DNA of 64,000 nucleotides, taken from the NCBI GenBank assembly GCA_963811635.1, contig CAWESB010000020.1, forward strand, positions 7,845 through 71,844, in the 5' to 3' direction. Shown here piece after piece: positions 47,712 to 56,383 of the stretch (position 1 is its first letter; every line of letters begins with the position of its first letter). Source of the stretch: JAIBJN01 sp963811635. GTDB taxonomy: Bacteria; Actinomycetota; Thermoleophilia; Gaiellales; Gaiellaceae. The translations under genes were made by a program, and so were the position numbers. Below the pieces are notes generated by a model. It was given only the letters and a program-made list of their open reading frames with translations, did no database searches and was not told where the DNA came from.

Positions 47712-48632
47712 CTAGAGCTCGGCGAGCCGCTGGATCCGCGCGAGGCGGCGGTGCGCCGCAGCCTTCGTCGCCGGAGGCGTGCAGCGGCGCGCCAGCTCTC
47801 GCAGCGAGAGCGTCGGGTTGCGGGCGCGCAGGCGCGCGATCTCGCGCAACTCGGGCGCCAGCTCGTCGAGCCGGCCCTCCCGCTCCAGACGGCGGATCGC
47901 CCGCAGCTGCAGGTCGGCGGCGCGGCTCGTGCGCACGATGTTCGCGTGGTCGGCGTTCGCCAGCCGGTTCGCGCGGGCCCGCGTCGCCGCGACGACCGCA
48001 TCCTCGCCCAGGCGCAGTGCGACGCCCTGCGCGCCCAGGAAGGCGAGCAGGTCGGCGATCGCCTCCGTCCCCTTCAGGTAGGCGACCGCGTGGCCGTGCC
48101 GCTCGTAGACGGCGAGGTTGAAGCCGTCCGGGGCAGGCAGCTGGGCCAGGAACCGCGCCGAGTCGACGTCGGCAGTCCGCAGCTCGAAGTGCGCGTCGCG
48201 GGGCCCGCTCACCGAGCCCGCCGCCAGGAACGCCCCGCGCAGGTAGGCGGCGCGGCAGCACTCGCGCGCGACGACACGGCGCGGCGGGCGCTCCAGCGGG
48301 ACGAGGTTCGTGTCGAGAACGCCGGCTTCGTTGAGTGCCTGGAGGGCGCGCGCATCGTCCTCGAGGTGGATCTGGTAGCGGGTCGCCCGGTCGAACGCCC
48401 GCCGCTTGTAGGTCCTGATCTCGCAGGGCACGCCGTACGAGCGCAGGAGTGAGAACGCCCGGCGCGCCACCGGCCCGCTCGCCAGCTCGAGGTGGAGCGC
48501 GATGCGCCCGCTCCCACGCAGGTGGACGCTGCCCGCACCCCGGACGAGGGCGGAGAGCTCGGCGAGCCGGCAGCAGGGCTTGCGCGGCTCGATCGCCGCG
48601 AGCTCGTCGCGCACATCCTCCGAGAGGCTCAG
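47712..48632 (-). CDS. whiA: DNA-binding protein WhiA
   Basis: 306 residues if started at CTG 48632, which overlaps the ogt stop as CTGA; the next candidate is GTG 48614. An N-terminal LAGLIDADG-like fold (RAAYLRGAFLAAGSVSGPRDAHFEL) and a C-terminal HTH (LSLRELARRCTPPATKAAAHRRLARIQ) are typical. WhiA controls sporulation and cell division in actinobacteria and is widely conserved with the gap-pgk-tpi cluster. The CTG start keeps the normal SLSEDVRDELA beginning. Confidence 0.9.
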   Translation of the reverse strand: MSLSEDVRDELAAIEPRKPCCRLAELSALVRGAGSVHLRGSGRIALHLELASGPVARRAFSLLRSYGVPCEIRTYKRRAFDRATRYQIHLEDDARALQALNEAGVLDTNLVPLERPPRRVVARECCRAAYLRGAFLAAGSVSGPRDAHFELRTADVDSARFLAQLPAPDGFNLAVYERHGHAVAYLKGTEAIADLLAFLGAQGVALRLGEDAVVAATRARANRLANADHANIVRTSRAADLQLRAIRRLEREGRLDELAPELREIARLRARNPTLSLRELARRCTPPATKAAAHRRLARIQRLAEL

Positions 48633-49087
48633 AGGTCGACGCCCTCCAGCGCGAGGAGGCGCCGCTTGTACTCGGCGCCGAGCGAGCCGTAGCCGCCGAG
48701 CCCGGCCGAGGAAACGACGCGGTGGCAGGGGATTACGAGCGGGAAGTTGTTCTCGGCGCAGAACGTTCCCGCGGCGCGCGGCGCGCCCGGCCTGCCGGCC
48801 AGGGCCGCGAGCTCGCCGTAGGTGACGACCTCGCCCCACGGGACGCCGCGGAGCGCCTCGGCGATCGCCTGCTGGAACGGCGTCGCCCACTCCTCCTCGA
48901 CCTCGACGTCCTCGAAGGTCACTCGCTCGCCGCGAAAGTAGGCGAGAACGCGCTCGGCCAGGGGATGCTCGGCGCGGTCGGCGTTCGACGACCCCATCCG
49001 CGGAAGCTCGTGGTAGAGGAGCTTCCCCGCCCTGAAGTAGAGCTCGCCGACTCCCCAGGCCGGCACGTCATACGCCACCACGTCCAT
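48629..49087 (-). CDS. ogt: Methylated-DNA-protein-cysteine methyltransferase
   Basis: 152 residues from ATG 49087 (GAGGTGG upstream). The acceptor Cys is in VIPCHRVVSS, with the preceding FQQAIAEALRGVPWGEVVTYGELA helix-turn-helix and GRPGAPRAAGTFCAENN. It removes O6-alkyl groups from guanine by suicidal transfer. Its stop overlaps the whiA start, and it is divergent from pruA. Confidence 0.9.
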   Translation of the reverse strand: MDVVAYDVPAWGVGELYFRAGKLLYHELPRMGSSNADRAEHPLAERVLAYFRGERVTFEDVEVEEEWATPFQQAIAEALRGVPWGEVVTYGELAALAGRPGAPRAAGTFCAENNFPLVIPCHRVVSSAGLGGYGSLGAEYKRRLLALEGVDL

Positions 49088-49112
49088 GCCCACCTCAATA
49101 GAATGCCCGGTC

Positions 49113-50753
49113 GTGAGCGCTCCGGGCATCTTCCGCGTTCCAGCCCCAGTCAACGAGCCGATCCGGGACTACGCGCCTGGGTCGCCCGAGCGCGCCAGCC
49201 TCCAGCTGCGGCTGGAGCAGATGCGGAACGAGCGCCTCGACATCCCGCTGATCATCGGCGGCAAGGAGGTGCGCACCGGCTCCACCAAGGAAGCTGTGAT
49301 GCCGCATGACAAGGACCACGTCCTCGCGGACGTCCACCAGGGCGGCCCGAAGGAGGTGGAGGCGGCGGTCAAGGCCGCGGGCGAGGCGTGGGAGGACTGG
49401 CATCGCGTCCCGTGGGAGGAGCGGGCGGCCGTCTTCCTCCGCGCGGCCGAGCTGCTCGCGGGCCCTTGGCGGGACACGCTGAATGCGGCCACGATGCTCG
49501 GCCAGTCCAAGACCGCCCACCAGGCCGAGATCGACGCGGCCTGCGAGCTCGTCGACTTCTGGCGCTTCAATCCCGCGTTCATGACGCGGATGTACGAGGA
49601 GCAGCCGGTCTCGAGCCCGGGCGTCTGGAACCGCCTGGAGTATCGGCCGCTCGAGGGCTTCGTCTTCGCCGTTTCGCCCTTCAACTTCACCGCGATCGGG
49701 GGCAACCTCACGGGCGCGCCCGCGCTCATGGGCAACACCGTGCTCTGGAAGCCCGCCTCGACGGCGATGCTCTCGGCCTACTACACGATGCGCATCTTCC
49801 AGGAGGCCGGCCTCCCGGACGGGGTCATCAACCTCGTCTACGGCTCCGGCAAGGACATCGGCGACCCAGCGCTCGCGAGCCGCGACCTCGCAGGCGTCCA
49901 CTTCACGGGCTCGACTGCCGTCTTCCAGGGCATGTGGCAGACGATCGGCCAGAACATCGCCAACTACCGCAGCTACCCGCGCATCGTCGGGGAGACCGGC
50001 GGCAAGGACTTCATCGTCGCGCACCCGACGGCGGACGCCGAGGCGGTCGCGACCGCCATCCTGCGCGGCTCCTTCGAGTACCAGGGCCAGAAGTGCTCGG
50101 CGGCGTCGCGCGTGTACGCGCCCGCCAGCATGTGGCCGGCCATCCAGGAGCAGCTCGTCTCGCAGGTCGGCGAGCTCAAGTACGGCGACGTCTCCGACTT
50201 CTCGAACTTCATGGGCGCCGTCATCGACGCCAACTCGTTCGCGACGCAGAAAGAGGCGATCGAGGAGGCCAAGGCCGATGCGAAGAGCGAGATCGTCGTC
50301 GGCGGCGGCTACGACGACAGCGAGGGCTACTTCGTCCAGCCGACGGTGATCCGCACCGAGGATCCCGACTTCCGGCTCCTCCGCGACGAGCTCTTCGGCC
50401 CGGTGGTCACGACCTTCGTCTACCCGGACGGGAGCTGGGAGGAGACCCTGGAGCTGATCGACCGGACGGCGCCGTACGCGCTGACGGGCGCCATCTTCGC
50501 CGGCGAGCGCGAGGCGGTGATCGAGGCCTCCGACGTGCTCCGCTACACGGCCGGGAACCTCTACGTGAACGACAAGCCCACCGGCGCCGTCGTCGCGCAG
50601 CAGCCCTTCGGCGGCGCGCGCGCGTCCGGCACGAACGACAAGGCGGGATCGATGTGGAACCTCATCCGCTGGGTGAGCCCGCGGACGATCAAGGAGACGT
50701 TCGTCCCGCCGACCGACTATCGCTACCCCTACATGTCTCCGGACGGAGGGTAG
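49113..50753 (+). CDS. pruA: L-glutamate gamma-semialdehyde dehydrogenase
   Basis: 546 residues from GTG 49113 (ATG 49086 is in frame but runs into the ogt start). Motifs of 1-pyrroline-5-carboxylate dehydrogenase are present: SPFNFTAIGGNL, VLWKPASTAMLS, HFTGSTAVF, the Glu of VGETGGKDF and the catalytic Cys in YQGQKCSAASRVY. It oxidises glutamate semialdehyde to glutamate in proline catabolism. No proline dehydrogenase gene is adjacent. It is followed 11 bp later by the heme peroxidase gene. Confidence 0.93.
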   Translation: MSAPGIFRVPAPVNEPIRDYAPGSPERASLQLRLEQMRNERLDIPLIIGGKEVRTGSTKEAVMPHDKDHVLADVHQGGPKEVEAAVKAAGEAWEDWHRVPWEERAAVFLRAAELLAGPWRDTLNAATMLGQSKTAHQAEIDAACELVDFWRFNPAFMTRMYEEQPVSSPGVWNRLEYRPLEGFVFAVSPFNFTAIGGNLTGAPALMGNTVLWKPASTAMLSAYYTMRIFQEAGLPDGVINLVYGSGKDIGDPALASRDLAGVHFTGSTAVFQGMWQTIGQNIANYRSYPRIVGETGGKDFIVAHPTADAEAVATAILRGSFEYQGQKCSAASRVYAPASMWPAIQEQLVSQVGELKYGDVSDFSNFMGAVIDANSFATQKEAIEEAKADAKSEIVVGGGYDDSEGYFVQPTVIRTEDPDFRLLRDELFGPVVTTFVYPDGSWEETLELIDRTAPYALTGAIFAGEREAVIEASDVLRYTAGNLYVNDKPTGAVVAQQPFGGARASGTNDKAGSMWNLIRWVSPRTIKETFVPPTDYRYPYMSPDGG

Positions 50754-50764
50754 GCCGCAGTCCG

Positions 50765-52225
50765 ATGCCCGTCGACGAGGGAGCACCCGCCGCGGAGACG
50801 ACTCCGAGTCACGGCGCAGAGCTTCCGCGCGGCCTCGAGGCCGTTCCGCGCTCGGTCTTCCTCGAGGGGCGCTTCGGCCGGCTCTTCCGACTGCTCCCAC
50901 CCTTCGAGCCGCCGGACGACCTCCTGATCGACCTCGGCCGCTCCGGCGGCCCGATGATGGAGGGCACGGGCGGCGGCCAGGACAACGCGACGATCCCGTC
51001 CGGGTTCACGTACCTGGGCCAGTTCATCGACCACGACATCACGTTCGACCCGACCTCGAGCTTCGCCCGGAAGAACGACCCGGACGGGCTGGAGAACTTC
51101 CGGACGCCGCGCTTCGATCTCGACTCGCTCTACGCCTCGGGCCCGAAGGCCTCGCCCTGGCTCTTCGACACGCGCGCGGCGACGAAGTTCCTCATCGGTA
51201 AGAACCCGGCCGGCGAGTTCGACCTCCCGCGCAACACACAGCAGGTGGCGCTCGTCGGCGACCCGCGCAACGACGAGAACATCATCGTCTCGCAGCTGCA
51301 CGCGAGCTTCCTCCAGTTCCACAACGCGATCGTCACGCACCTCGCGGCGAAGAAGGCGAACCAGGAGGCGCACGCGCTCCCGGGCGAGTCGCTCTTCGAC
51401 ACCGCGCAACGCCTCGTCCGCTGGCACTACCAGTGGGTGGTGCTGCACGACTTCCTGCCGCGGATCGTGGGCAAGCCGATCGTCGACGCGCGCGTGACGA
51501 AGGACTCGCAGGGCAAGTTCACGATCACGCTCGACCACTACGAGCCACAGGAGCAGGCGTTCATCCCGGTCGAGTTCGCGGTCGCCGCCTACCGGTTCGG
51601 CCACTCGATGATCCGGCCGCGCTACGACCTGAACGACGTGATCGTCGCGAACATCTTCGGCAAGCCCGGCGACGACCCGCTCTCGCACCTCGGCGGTGGC
51701 CGGCGGTTGCCGGATTTCTGGCAAGCGAAGTGGGCGCTTTTCTTCAAGTTCCCCAGCAAGGCCGCGCCGCAGCCGAGCCGCAAGATCAACGCGAAGCTGA
51801 CGCGGCCGCTCTTCCAGCTGCCCGGCACCGTGGTCTCGAGCCAGCGGCCGGAGCTGCACTCGCTCGCCGTTCGCAACCTTCTGCGGGGCAAGGCCCTCGG
51901 GCTCCCCTCGGGCCAGGCGGTCGCCACCGCCGTGGGCGCGACGCCGATCACGAACACCCAGCTCGGCCTCAGCGGCGCCGCCTGGGACAGCCAGGCCCCG
52001 CTCTGGTTCTACATCCTCAAGGAGGCGCAGCGCGCGCCGCAGTCCGGACAGCGGCTCGGCCCGGTCGGCGGCCTCATCGTCGCCGAGGTGCTGCTGGGGC
52101 TCCTCAAGTACGACGCCACGTCGTTCGTGAACGCGGAAACGCCCTGGAAGCCGCTGAAGCCGATCGCTCCGACGGCCGGGAACTTCGGCATCGCAAACCT
52201 CTTGAAGTTCGCGGGCGTCGCCTAG
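50765..52225 (+). CDS. Animal-type heme peroxidase family protein
   Basis: 486 residues from ATG 50765. It belongs to the peroxidase-cyclooxygenase superfamily: distal region GQFIDHDITFDPTSSF (distal His and calcium-binding Asp), ENIIVSQLHASFLQFHN, and the proximal His in AYRFGHSMIRPRYDL. No signal peptide is seen, so it may be cytoplasmic or exported otherwise. It probably oxidises halides or organic substrates using H2O2. Its stop shares CTAG with the convergent DsbA/FrnE-like gene. Confidence 0.88.
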   Translation: MPVDEGAPAAETTPSHGAELPRGLEAVPRSVFLEGRFGRLFRLLPPFEPPDDLLIDLGRSGGPMMEGTGGGQDNATIPSGFTYLGQFIDHDITFDPTSSFARKNDPDGLENFRTPRFDLDSLYASGPKASPWLFDTRAATKFLIGKNPAGEFDLPRNTQQVALVGDPRNDENIIVSQLHASFLQFHNAIVTHLAAKKANQEAHALPGESLFDTAQRLVRWHYQWVVLHDFLPRIVGKPIVDARVTKDSQGKFTITLDHYEPQEQAFIPVEFAVAAYRFGHSMIRPRYDLNDVIVANIFGKPGDDPLSHLGGGRRLPDFWQAKWALFFKFPSKAAPQPSRKINAKLTRPLFQLPGTVVSSQRPELHSLAVRNLLRGKALGLPSGQAVATAVGATPITNTQLGLSGAAWDSQAPLWFYILKEAQRAPQSGQRLGPVGGLIVAEVLLGLLKYDATSFVNAETPWKPLKPIAPTAGNFGIANLLKFAGVA

Positions 52226-52839
52226 CTCTCGTCCTCGCTCGTCTCCTGGAGCTGCTCGACCGCCTGCTCGAAGAGCTCCTCCGGCTGCGCGCCGAGGACG
52301 AGAAGGCGGCGGTCAAGCACGAATGCGGGGATGGCGTTGATGCCGATGCGGTTCGCCTCCTGGGTGGACGCGACGACCCGGTCCGAATACCGGCCGTCGG
52401 CGAGCGCCTCGGCTGCGACGTCGCGGTCGAGGCCAGCGTCAGCGACGAGGTCGAGGAGCACCTCGGTGTCGCCGAGGTCCTTGCTCTCGGACCAGTAGGC
52501 GTGCATGAGCCGCGAGTGCACGGTGTCGTGAATCCCAGCGTCGCGCGCGGCCTCGGTCACCTCGAGCGCCTTCCGCGTGTTCGGGAGCTTCTGCGACGGT
52601 TTGTAGGTGAGCCCGGCCGCCTCGACCATCCGTCGGGTGTGGTCATGGACTCCCGCGCCGTAGCGGCGCTCGAGGTCGCTCCGCGGCAGGCCTTCATCGG
52701 GGTACTCGGGGTGGAGGAAGAACGGGAGCCAGTCGATGCGGGCGCCGAACCGGCGCTCGAGCCACTCGGCCCTCGCGAGGCCGACGTAGCAGAATGGTCA
52801 GGTGTAGTCGCTCCAGATGGTGACGGGCAGCACGTTCAT
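52222..52839 (-). CDS. DsbA/FrnE-family oxidoreductase, probable selenoprotein (in-frame TGA)
   Basis: From ATG 52839 the frame reads MNVLPVTIWSDYT, a TGA at 52798-52800 (codon 14), then PFCYVGLARAEWLERRFGAR and a full FrnE/HCCA-isomerase-like fold with HTRRMVEAAGL, the helical insert HSRLMHAYWSESKDL, and the cis-Pro loop INAIPAF to TAG 52222. In relatives this position is the first Cys of CPxC (for example DYTCPFCYVG), so the TGA falls exactly on the redox Cys, giving UPFC. 205 residues in all. A gene caller would start at ATG 52629 and lose the active site. Alternatives are a nonsense mutation or a C-to-A error. Confidence 0.75.
52766..52784 (-). promoter_or_regulatory. Candidate bacterial SECIS hairpin
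   Basis: Starting 13 bases after the TGA, TCGGCC (52784-52779) pairs with GGCCGA (52771-52766). With one extra T-A pair and a bulged G the apical loop is CGCG, with G in its second position, about 20 bases from the TGA. This fits the general spacing of bacterial SECIS elements, but no structure was computed. Confidence 0.45.
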
Positions 52840-52889
52840 CGGTCGAAGGCTAGCCACCGAGCGAGGGTCGGAAACACGGGACCGACGGG

Positions 52890-54761
52890 TCAGACGCCGC
52901 CGGCGCGATGGAGAGCCGCGTGGATCTCGCGCCCGACCTTGGCCGGGACGCCCGGAACCCCCTCGAGCTCCTCCGGGCTCGCGTCGAGAAGTCGCCCCGG
53001 CGAGCCGAAGTGCTTGATCAGCGCCCGCTTCCGCGCGGGGCCGACGCCGGGGAGCGCGTCGAGGATCGACTCACGCGCCTTCGCGTCGCGGCGCTGGCGG
53101 TGGAAGCCGAGCGCGAAGCGGTGCGCCTCGTCGCGGATCCGCTGGAGGAGCTGGAGCCCGGCGGAGTCGCGCGCGAGCACGATCGGCTTCGAGCGGCCCG
53201 GGACGAAGACCTCCTCCTCGCGCTTCGCGAGAGCGATGACCGCGACTCGTGGGAGGTCGTAGGCCTGGAGGGCGGCAAGCGCGGCGGAGAGCTGGCCCTT
53301 GCCGCCGTCGATGACGACGAGGTTGGGGATGGCCGCGAAGCCTTCGTCGTAGCGCTCCGCGGTCACGTCGCGCGCCCGCGCGAACCGGCGCGAGATCACC
53401 TCGCCCATCATCGCGAAGTCGTCCTGTCCCTGGACACGCTTGATCCCGAACTTCCGGTAGTGCGCCTTCTTCGGCAGCGCGTCCTGGAAGACGACCATCG
53501 AGCCGACCGGCGACTCGCCCTGGATCGTGGAGATGTCGAAGCACTCGATCCGGATCGGGAGGCTCTCGAGGTTGACGCACTCGCGCAGCTCCTCGAGCGC
53601 CTCGATGCGGCGGAGACGCTTGCGCTCGCGGTTGGCCGAGTCGCTCTGGAGCGCGAGCTCCGCATTCTGCTGCGCGAGCTCCTGGAGCCGCCGCTTCTCG
53701 CCGCGGCGCGCCGGCCGCACCTCGACGCCGGCGCCGCGGAGGTCTGAGAGGTAGCCGGCCAGGGCCTCGATCGCGCCGATGTCGGGCGGAACCACGATCA
53801 GCGGCGGGACGGCGGGGGCGCCGCCGTAGTACTCGAGGCAGAACGACTCAAGCAGCTCGGGCACGTCCTCGCCGGCCTCGTTCTCGAGGTAGAAGGTGTG
53901 CCGGTCGACGAGCCGGCCGCCGCGGAGCGGGAAGACCTGCACGGCGGCCGTCCGGCCGGTCGCCGCGATCCCGATCACGTCCACGGTGCCGATCGCGCGC
54001 TTGTCCGCTGCCTGCCGCTCCGCCAGGTGCCGGACAGCGGTGAGCCGGTTGCGGTAGCGCGCGGCCTCCTCGAACGCCTGCCGCTCGGCCGCCGAGCGCA
54101 TCTTCTCCTCGAGCTCCCGCTGCACGGGCCGTGAGTCGCCCGACAGGAACTCGATCACGCGGTCGATGATCGCCCCGTAATCCTCCTGCGAGACGTACCC
54201 CACGCACGGGGCCAGGCAGCGGTCGATGTGGTAGTCGAGGCACGGGATGCCCGAGTGGCGCCCCGGCTGTGGGCCCTCGCAGGGCCGGTAGGGGAAGACG
54301 CGGTTGAGCACGTCCAGCGTCTCGCGCACCTTCTTCGCCGAGGCGTACGGGCCGAAGTAGACGACGCCGCGCCGGTGGCGCTCCCGCGTGAACATGACTC
54401 GCGGGTACTCGTCCTCCACGGTCACGGCGATGTAGGGGTAGCTCTTGTCGTCGCGCAGCCTGACGTTGAACGTCGGCCGGTAGCGCTTGATCAGGTTCTG
54501 CTCGAGGTGGAACGACTCGACCTCGGTCGACGTGACGATGACCTCGATGTCCTCCACCCGTTCGACCAGCCGGTCGAGCCCCAGCCGGCTGTCGCCGCCG
54601 CGAAAGTAGGAGCGCACGCGAGAGCGGAGCGACTTCGCCTTGCCGACGTAGAGCACCGTGCCCTTCGCGTCGCGGAACAGGTAGACGCCCGGCTTCGCCG
54701 GGATTCCCTTCAGCTGTTCTTCGATGCGCTCCTCGTGCTGGCTCGTCGTGGCCGTGGCCAT
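52890..54761 (-). CDS. uvrC: Excinuclease ABC subunit C
   Basis: 623 residues. Domains in order: GIY-YIG nuclease (about 20-100; PGVYLFRDAKGTVLYVGKAK), a Cys-rich linker (IPCLDYHIDRCLAPCVGY), the UVR domain that binds UvrB (about 205-240), the RNase H-like second nuclease (about 400-550; DISTIQGESPVGSMVVFQD, VVIDGGKGQLSAAL) and C-terminal helix-hairpin-helix repeats (LDALPGVGPARKRALIKHFGSP). It makes both incisions in nucleotide excision repair. Intact, with ATG 54761. Confidence 0.95.
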   Translation of the reverse strand: MATATTSQHEERIEEQLKGIPAKPGVYLFRDAKGTVLYVGKAKSLRSRVRSYFRGGDSRLGLDRLVERVEDIEVIVTSTEVESFHLEQNLIKRYRPTFNVRLRDDKSYPYIAVTVEDEYPRVMFTRERHRRGVVYFGPYASAKKVRETLDVLNRVFPYRPCEGPQPGRHSGIPCLDYHIDRCLAPCVGYVSQEDYGAIIDRVIEFLSGDSRPVQRELEEKMRSAAERQAFEEAARYRNRLTAVRHLAERQAADKRAIGTVDVIGIAATGRTAAVQVFPLRGGRLVDRHTFYLENEAGEDVPELLESFCLEYYGGAPAVPPLIVVPPDIGAIEALAGYLSDLRGAGVEVRPARRGEKRRLQELAQQNAELALQSDSANRERKRLRRIEALEELRECVNLESLPIRIECFDISTIQGESPVGSMVVFQDALPKKAHYRKFGIKRVQGQDDFAMMGEVISRRFARARDVTAERYDEGFAAIPNLVVIDGGKGQLSAALAALQAYDLPRVAVIALAKREEEVFVPGRSKPIVLARDSAGLQLLQRIRDEAHRFALGFHRQRRDAKARESILDALPGVGPARKRALIKHFGSPGRLLDASPEELEGVPGVPAKVGREIHAALHRAGGV

Positions 54762-54794
54762 GTCGGAGTCAGCCTAGCCACGGCGAGCGGCCTG

Positions 54795-55601
54795 CTACGC
54801 AACGGTCGTCGCCGTCGCCGCAAGCGGCTGCACCCAGGCTCCGACCGCCTGCTCGCGGCCGCGGATCTCGAGCAGGCGGTGCTCGAGCCCGGACGTGTCG
54901 ATCGCCGCCGCGGCGGCCGCCTCCTCGCTGATCAGCACCTCTCCCGGGCCGGCGGTCTCGCACAGTCGGGCCGCCGTGTTGACCGTGTCCCCCACGGCCG
55001 TGAAGTCGAGCGCATCGCCCTCGCCGACGAATCCAACGAACGAGACGCCGGTGTGGATGCCCACACCGACGGGAAGCCACGGCACGCCCTCGCCGTGGCC
55101 CGTTGCCTCGAGGAGCTCCTGCGCGGCGGTGACCGCGCGGGCGGCGTGGTCTTCTCCGGCGAAGCCGGGGATGAAGAGCGCGACCGCCTCGTCGCCGACG
55201 AACTTGTCGACGATCCCGTCCTGGCGATCGACGACCCGGGCGGCCGTCCCGTAGAACCGCGCGAGGAGCTGCCCGAACTCTCCTGGCTGCGAGCGCTCCG
55301 CCAGTCCGGTGGAGCCGCGGACGTCCGCGAACAGCACGGAGACCTCGACTTCGGCGCCGCCGGGATGGTTGTGCGCGGACTTGATGCAGAGCGCACAGAG
55401 GCGGCGGTTCACCAGCGAGCGCTTGCCGCCGAAAAGGCGGATGAGCATGCTGCCGGGTTTCCCGAAGGGTGCGTAGCAGAGCTTGCAGCGGGGATCGGAG
55501 GGAAGCCGCTTGTAAACCCGCCGAAATCGGTGCAGGCTGCCGGACACCTCTCCCGTGAGCACCGCACGCCAGGTCTCCTCCGGCGACTGCTTGCGGGCCA
55601 T
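54795..55601 (-). CDS. Class III adenylate/guanylate cyclase domain protein with N-terminal Cys cluster
   Basis: 268 residues from ATG 55601. Residues about 38-75 hold CKLC and CALC pairs (CKLCYAPFGKPG, RRLCALCIKSA), a probable zinc or iron-sulfur module. The catalytic domain follows: EVSVLFADVRGSTGLAERS (metal Asp), DGIVDKFVGDEAVALFIPG (second Asp) and DFTAVGDTVNTAARLCETA (transition-state Asn and Arg). It makes cAMP or cGMP, with soluble location. The Cys module suggests redox or metal control, which is inference. Confidence 0.85.
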   Translation of the reverse strand: MARKQSPEETWRAVLTGEVSGSLHRFRRVYKRLPSDPRCKLCYAPFGKPGSMLIRLFGGKRSLVNRRLCALCIKSAHNHPGGAEVEVSVLFADVRGSTGLAERSQPGEFGQLLARFYGTAARVVDRQDGIVDKFVGDEAVALFIPGFAGEDHAARAVTAAQELLEATGHGEGVPWLPVGVGIHTGVSFVGFVGEGDALDFTAVGDTVNTAARLCETAGPGEVLISEEAAAAAAIDTSGLEHRLLEIRGREQAVGAWVQPLAATATTVA

Positions 55602-55639
55602 GGCTGCGAGGATACAGGCCGCCTCCGCGGCGGTACCCG

Positions 55640-56377
55640 TCAGTGGGCCAGTGCTGCACACGCCTCTGCCAGGACCGTCCCCGCACTCTCCCGAAGGACG
55701 AGGCTCGCTCGACCGTCGACCCAGGTCGGCGTGCGGTTGACGACCGCGACCTTGCCGCCGGCTTCGAGCGTCGACCGGGGCAGGTCGGCGACAGGGTAAA
55801 CCTCGAGCGACGAGCCGACCACGAGCAGGAGCCCCGCGTCCTCGGCGAGATCGACGGCACGCGCGATCGCCGCCTCCGGCATCAGCTCGTCGAAGAAGAC
55901 GACGTCGGGCTTGAGGATCGCTCCGCAGGCCGGACAGGGCGGCGCACCGTGCTCCTCGATCAGCGGGACGACCTCGGCGAGTGGATACGAGGCGCGGCAC
56001 GCGGGGCACGACGAGGTCCGGATCGAGCCGTGCACCTCGACGACGTCCTGCGACCCGGCGCGCTCGTGGAGCAGGTCGATGTTCTGGGTGACCACGGCCC
56101 GGACGAGCCCGAGGCGCTCGAGCTCGGCGAGGGCGCGGTGGGCCGGGTTCGGCTCGACCGACGTCAGCATCTCGAACCGCGGCGCGTAGAAGCGCCACAC
56201 CTTCTCGGGATCGGCGCGGAAGGCACCCAGGGTCGCGTACTCGCGCGGGTCGAACTCGGCCCACATCCCTGACGGCGAGCGGAAGTCGGGCACGCCGCTC
56301 TCGGTCGAGACGCCGGCGCCGGTGAGGACCACGCACGGCTGGTGCTCGGCGATCAGCGCGGCCAGGCGGTCGGGCAC
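55640..56377 (-). CDS. NAD-dependent protein deacylase (sirtuin)
   Basis: 245 residues from ATG 56377. Sirtuin motifs are complete: LTGAGVSTESGVPDFRS, TQNIDLLHERAG, the catalytic His in VEVHGSI, zinc Cys pairs CPAC and CPAC, KPDVVFFDE and GSSLEVYP. It removes acyl groups from lysine using NAD. It may tune enzymes such as acetyl-CoA synthetase. It lies 6 bp downstream of the VOC gene on the same strand. Confidence 0.92.
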   Translation of the reverse strand: MPDRLAALIAEHQPCVVLTGAGVSTESGVPDFRSPSGMWAEFDPREYATLGAFRADPEKVWRFYAPRFEMLTSVEPNPAHRALAELERLGLVRAVVTQNIDLLHERAGSQDVVEVHGSIRTSSCPACRASYPLAEVVPLIEEHGAPPCPACGAILKPDVVFFDELMPEAAIARAVDLAEDAGLLLVVGSSLEVYPVADLPRSTLEAGGKVAVVNRTPTWVDGRASLVLRESAGTVLAEACAALAH

Positions 56378-56383
56378 CGCGGC

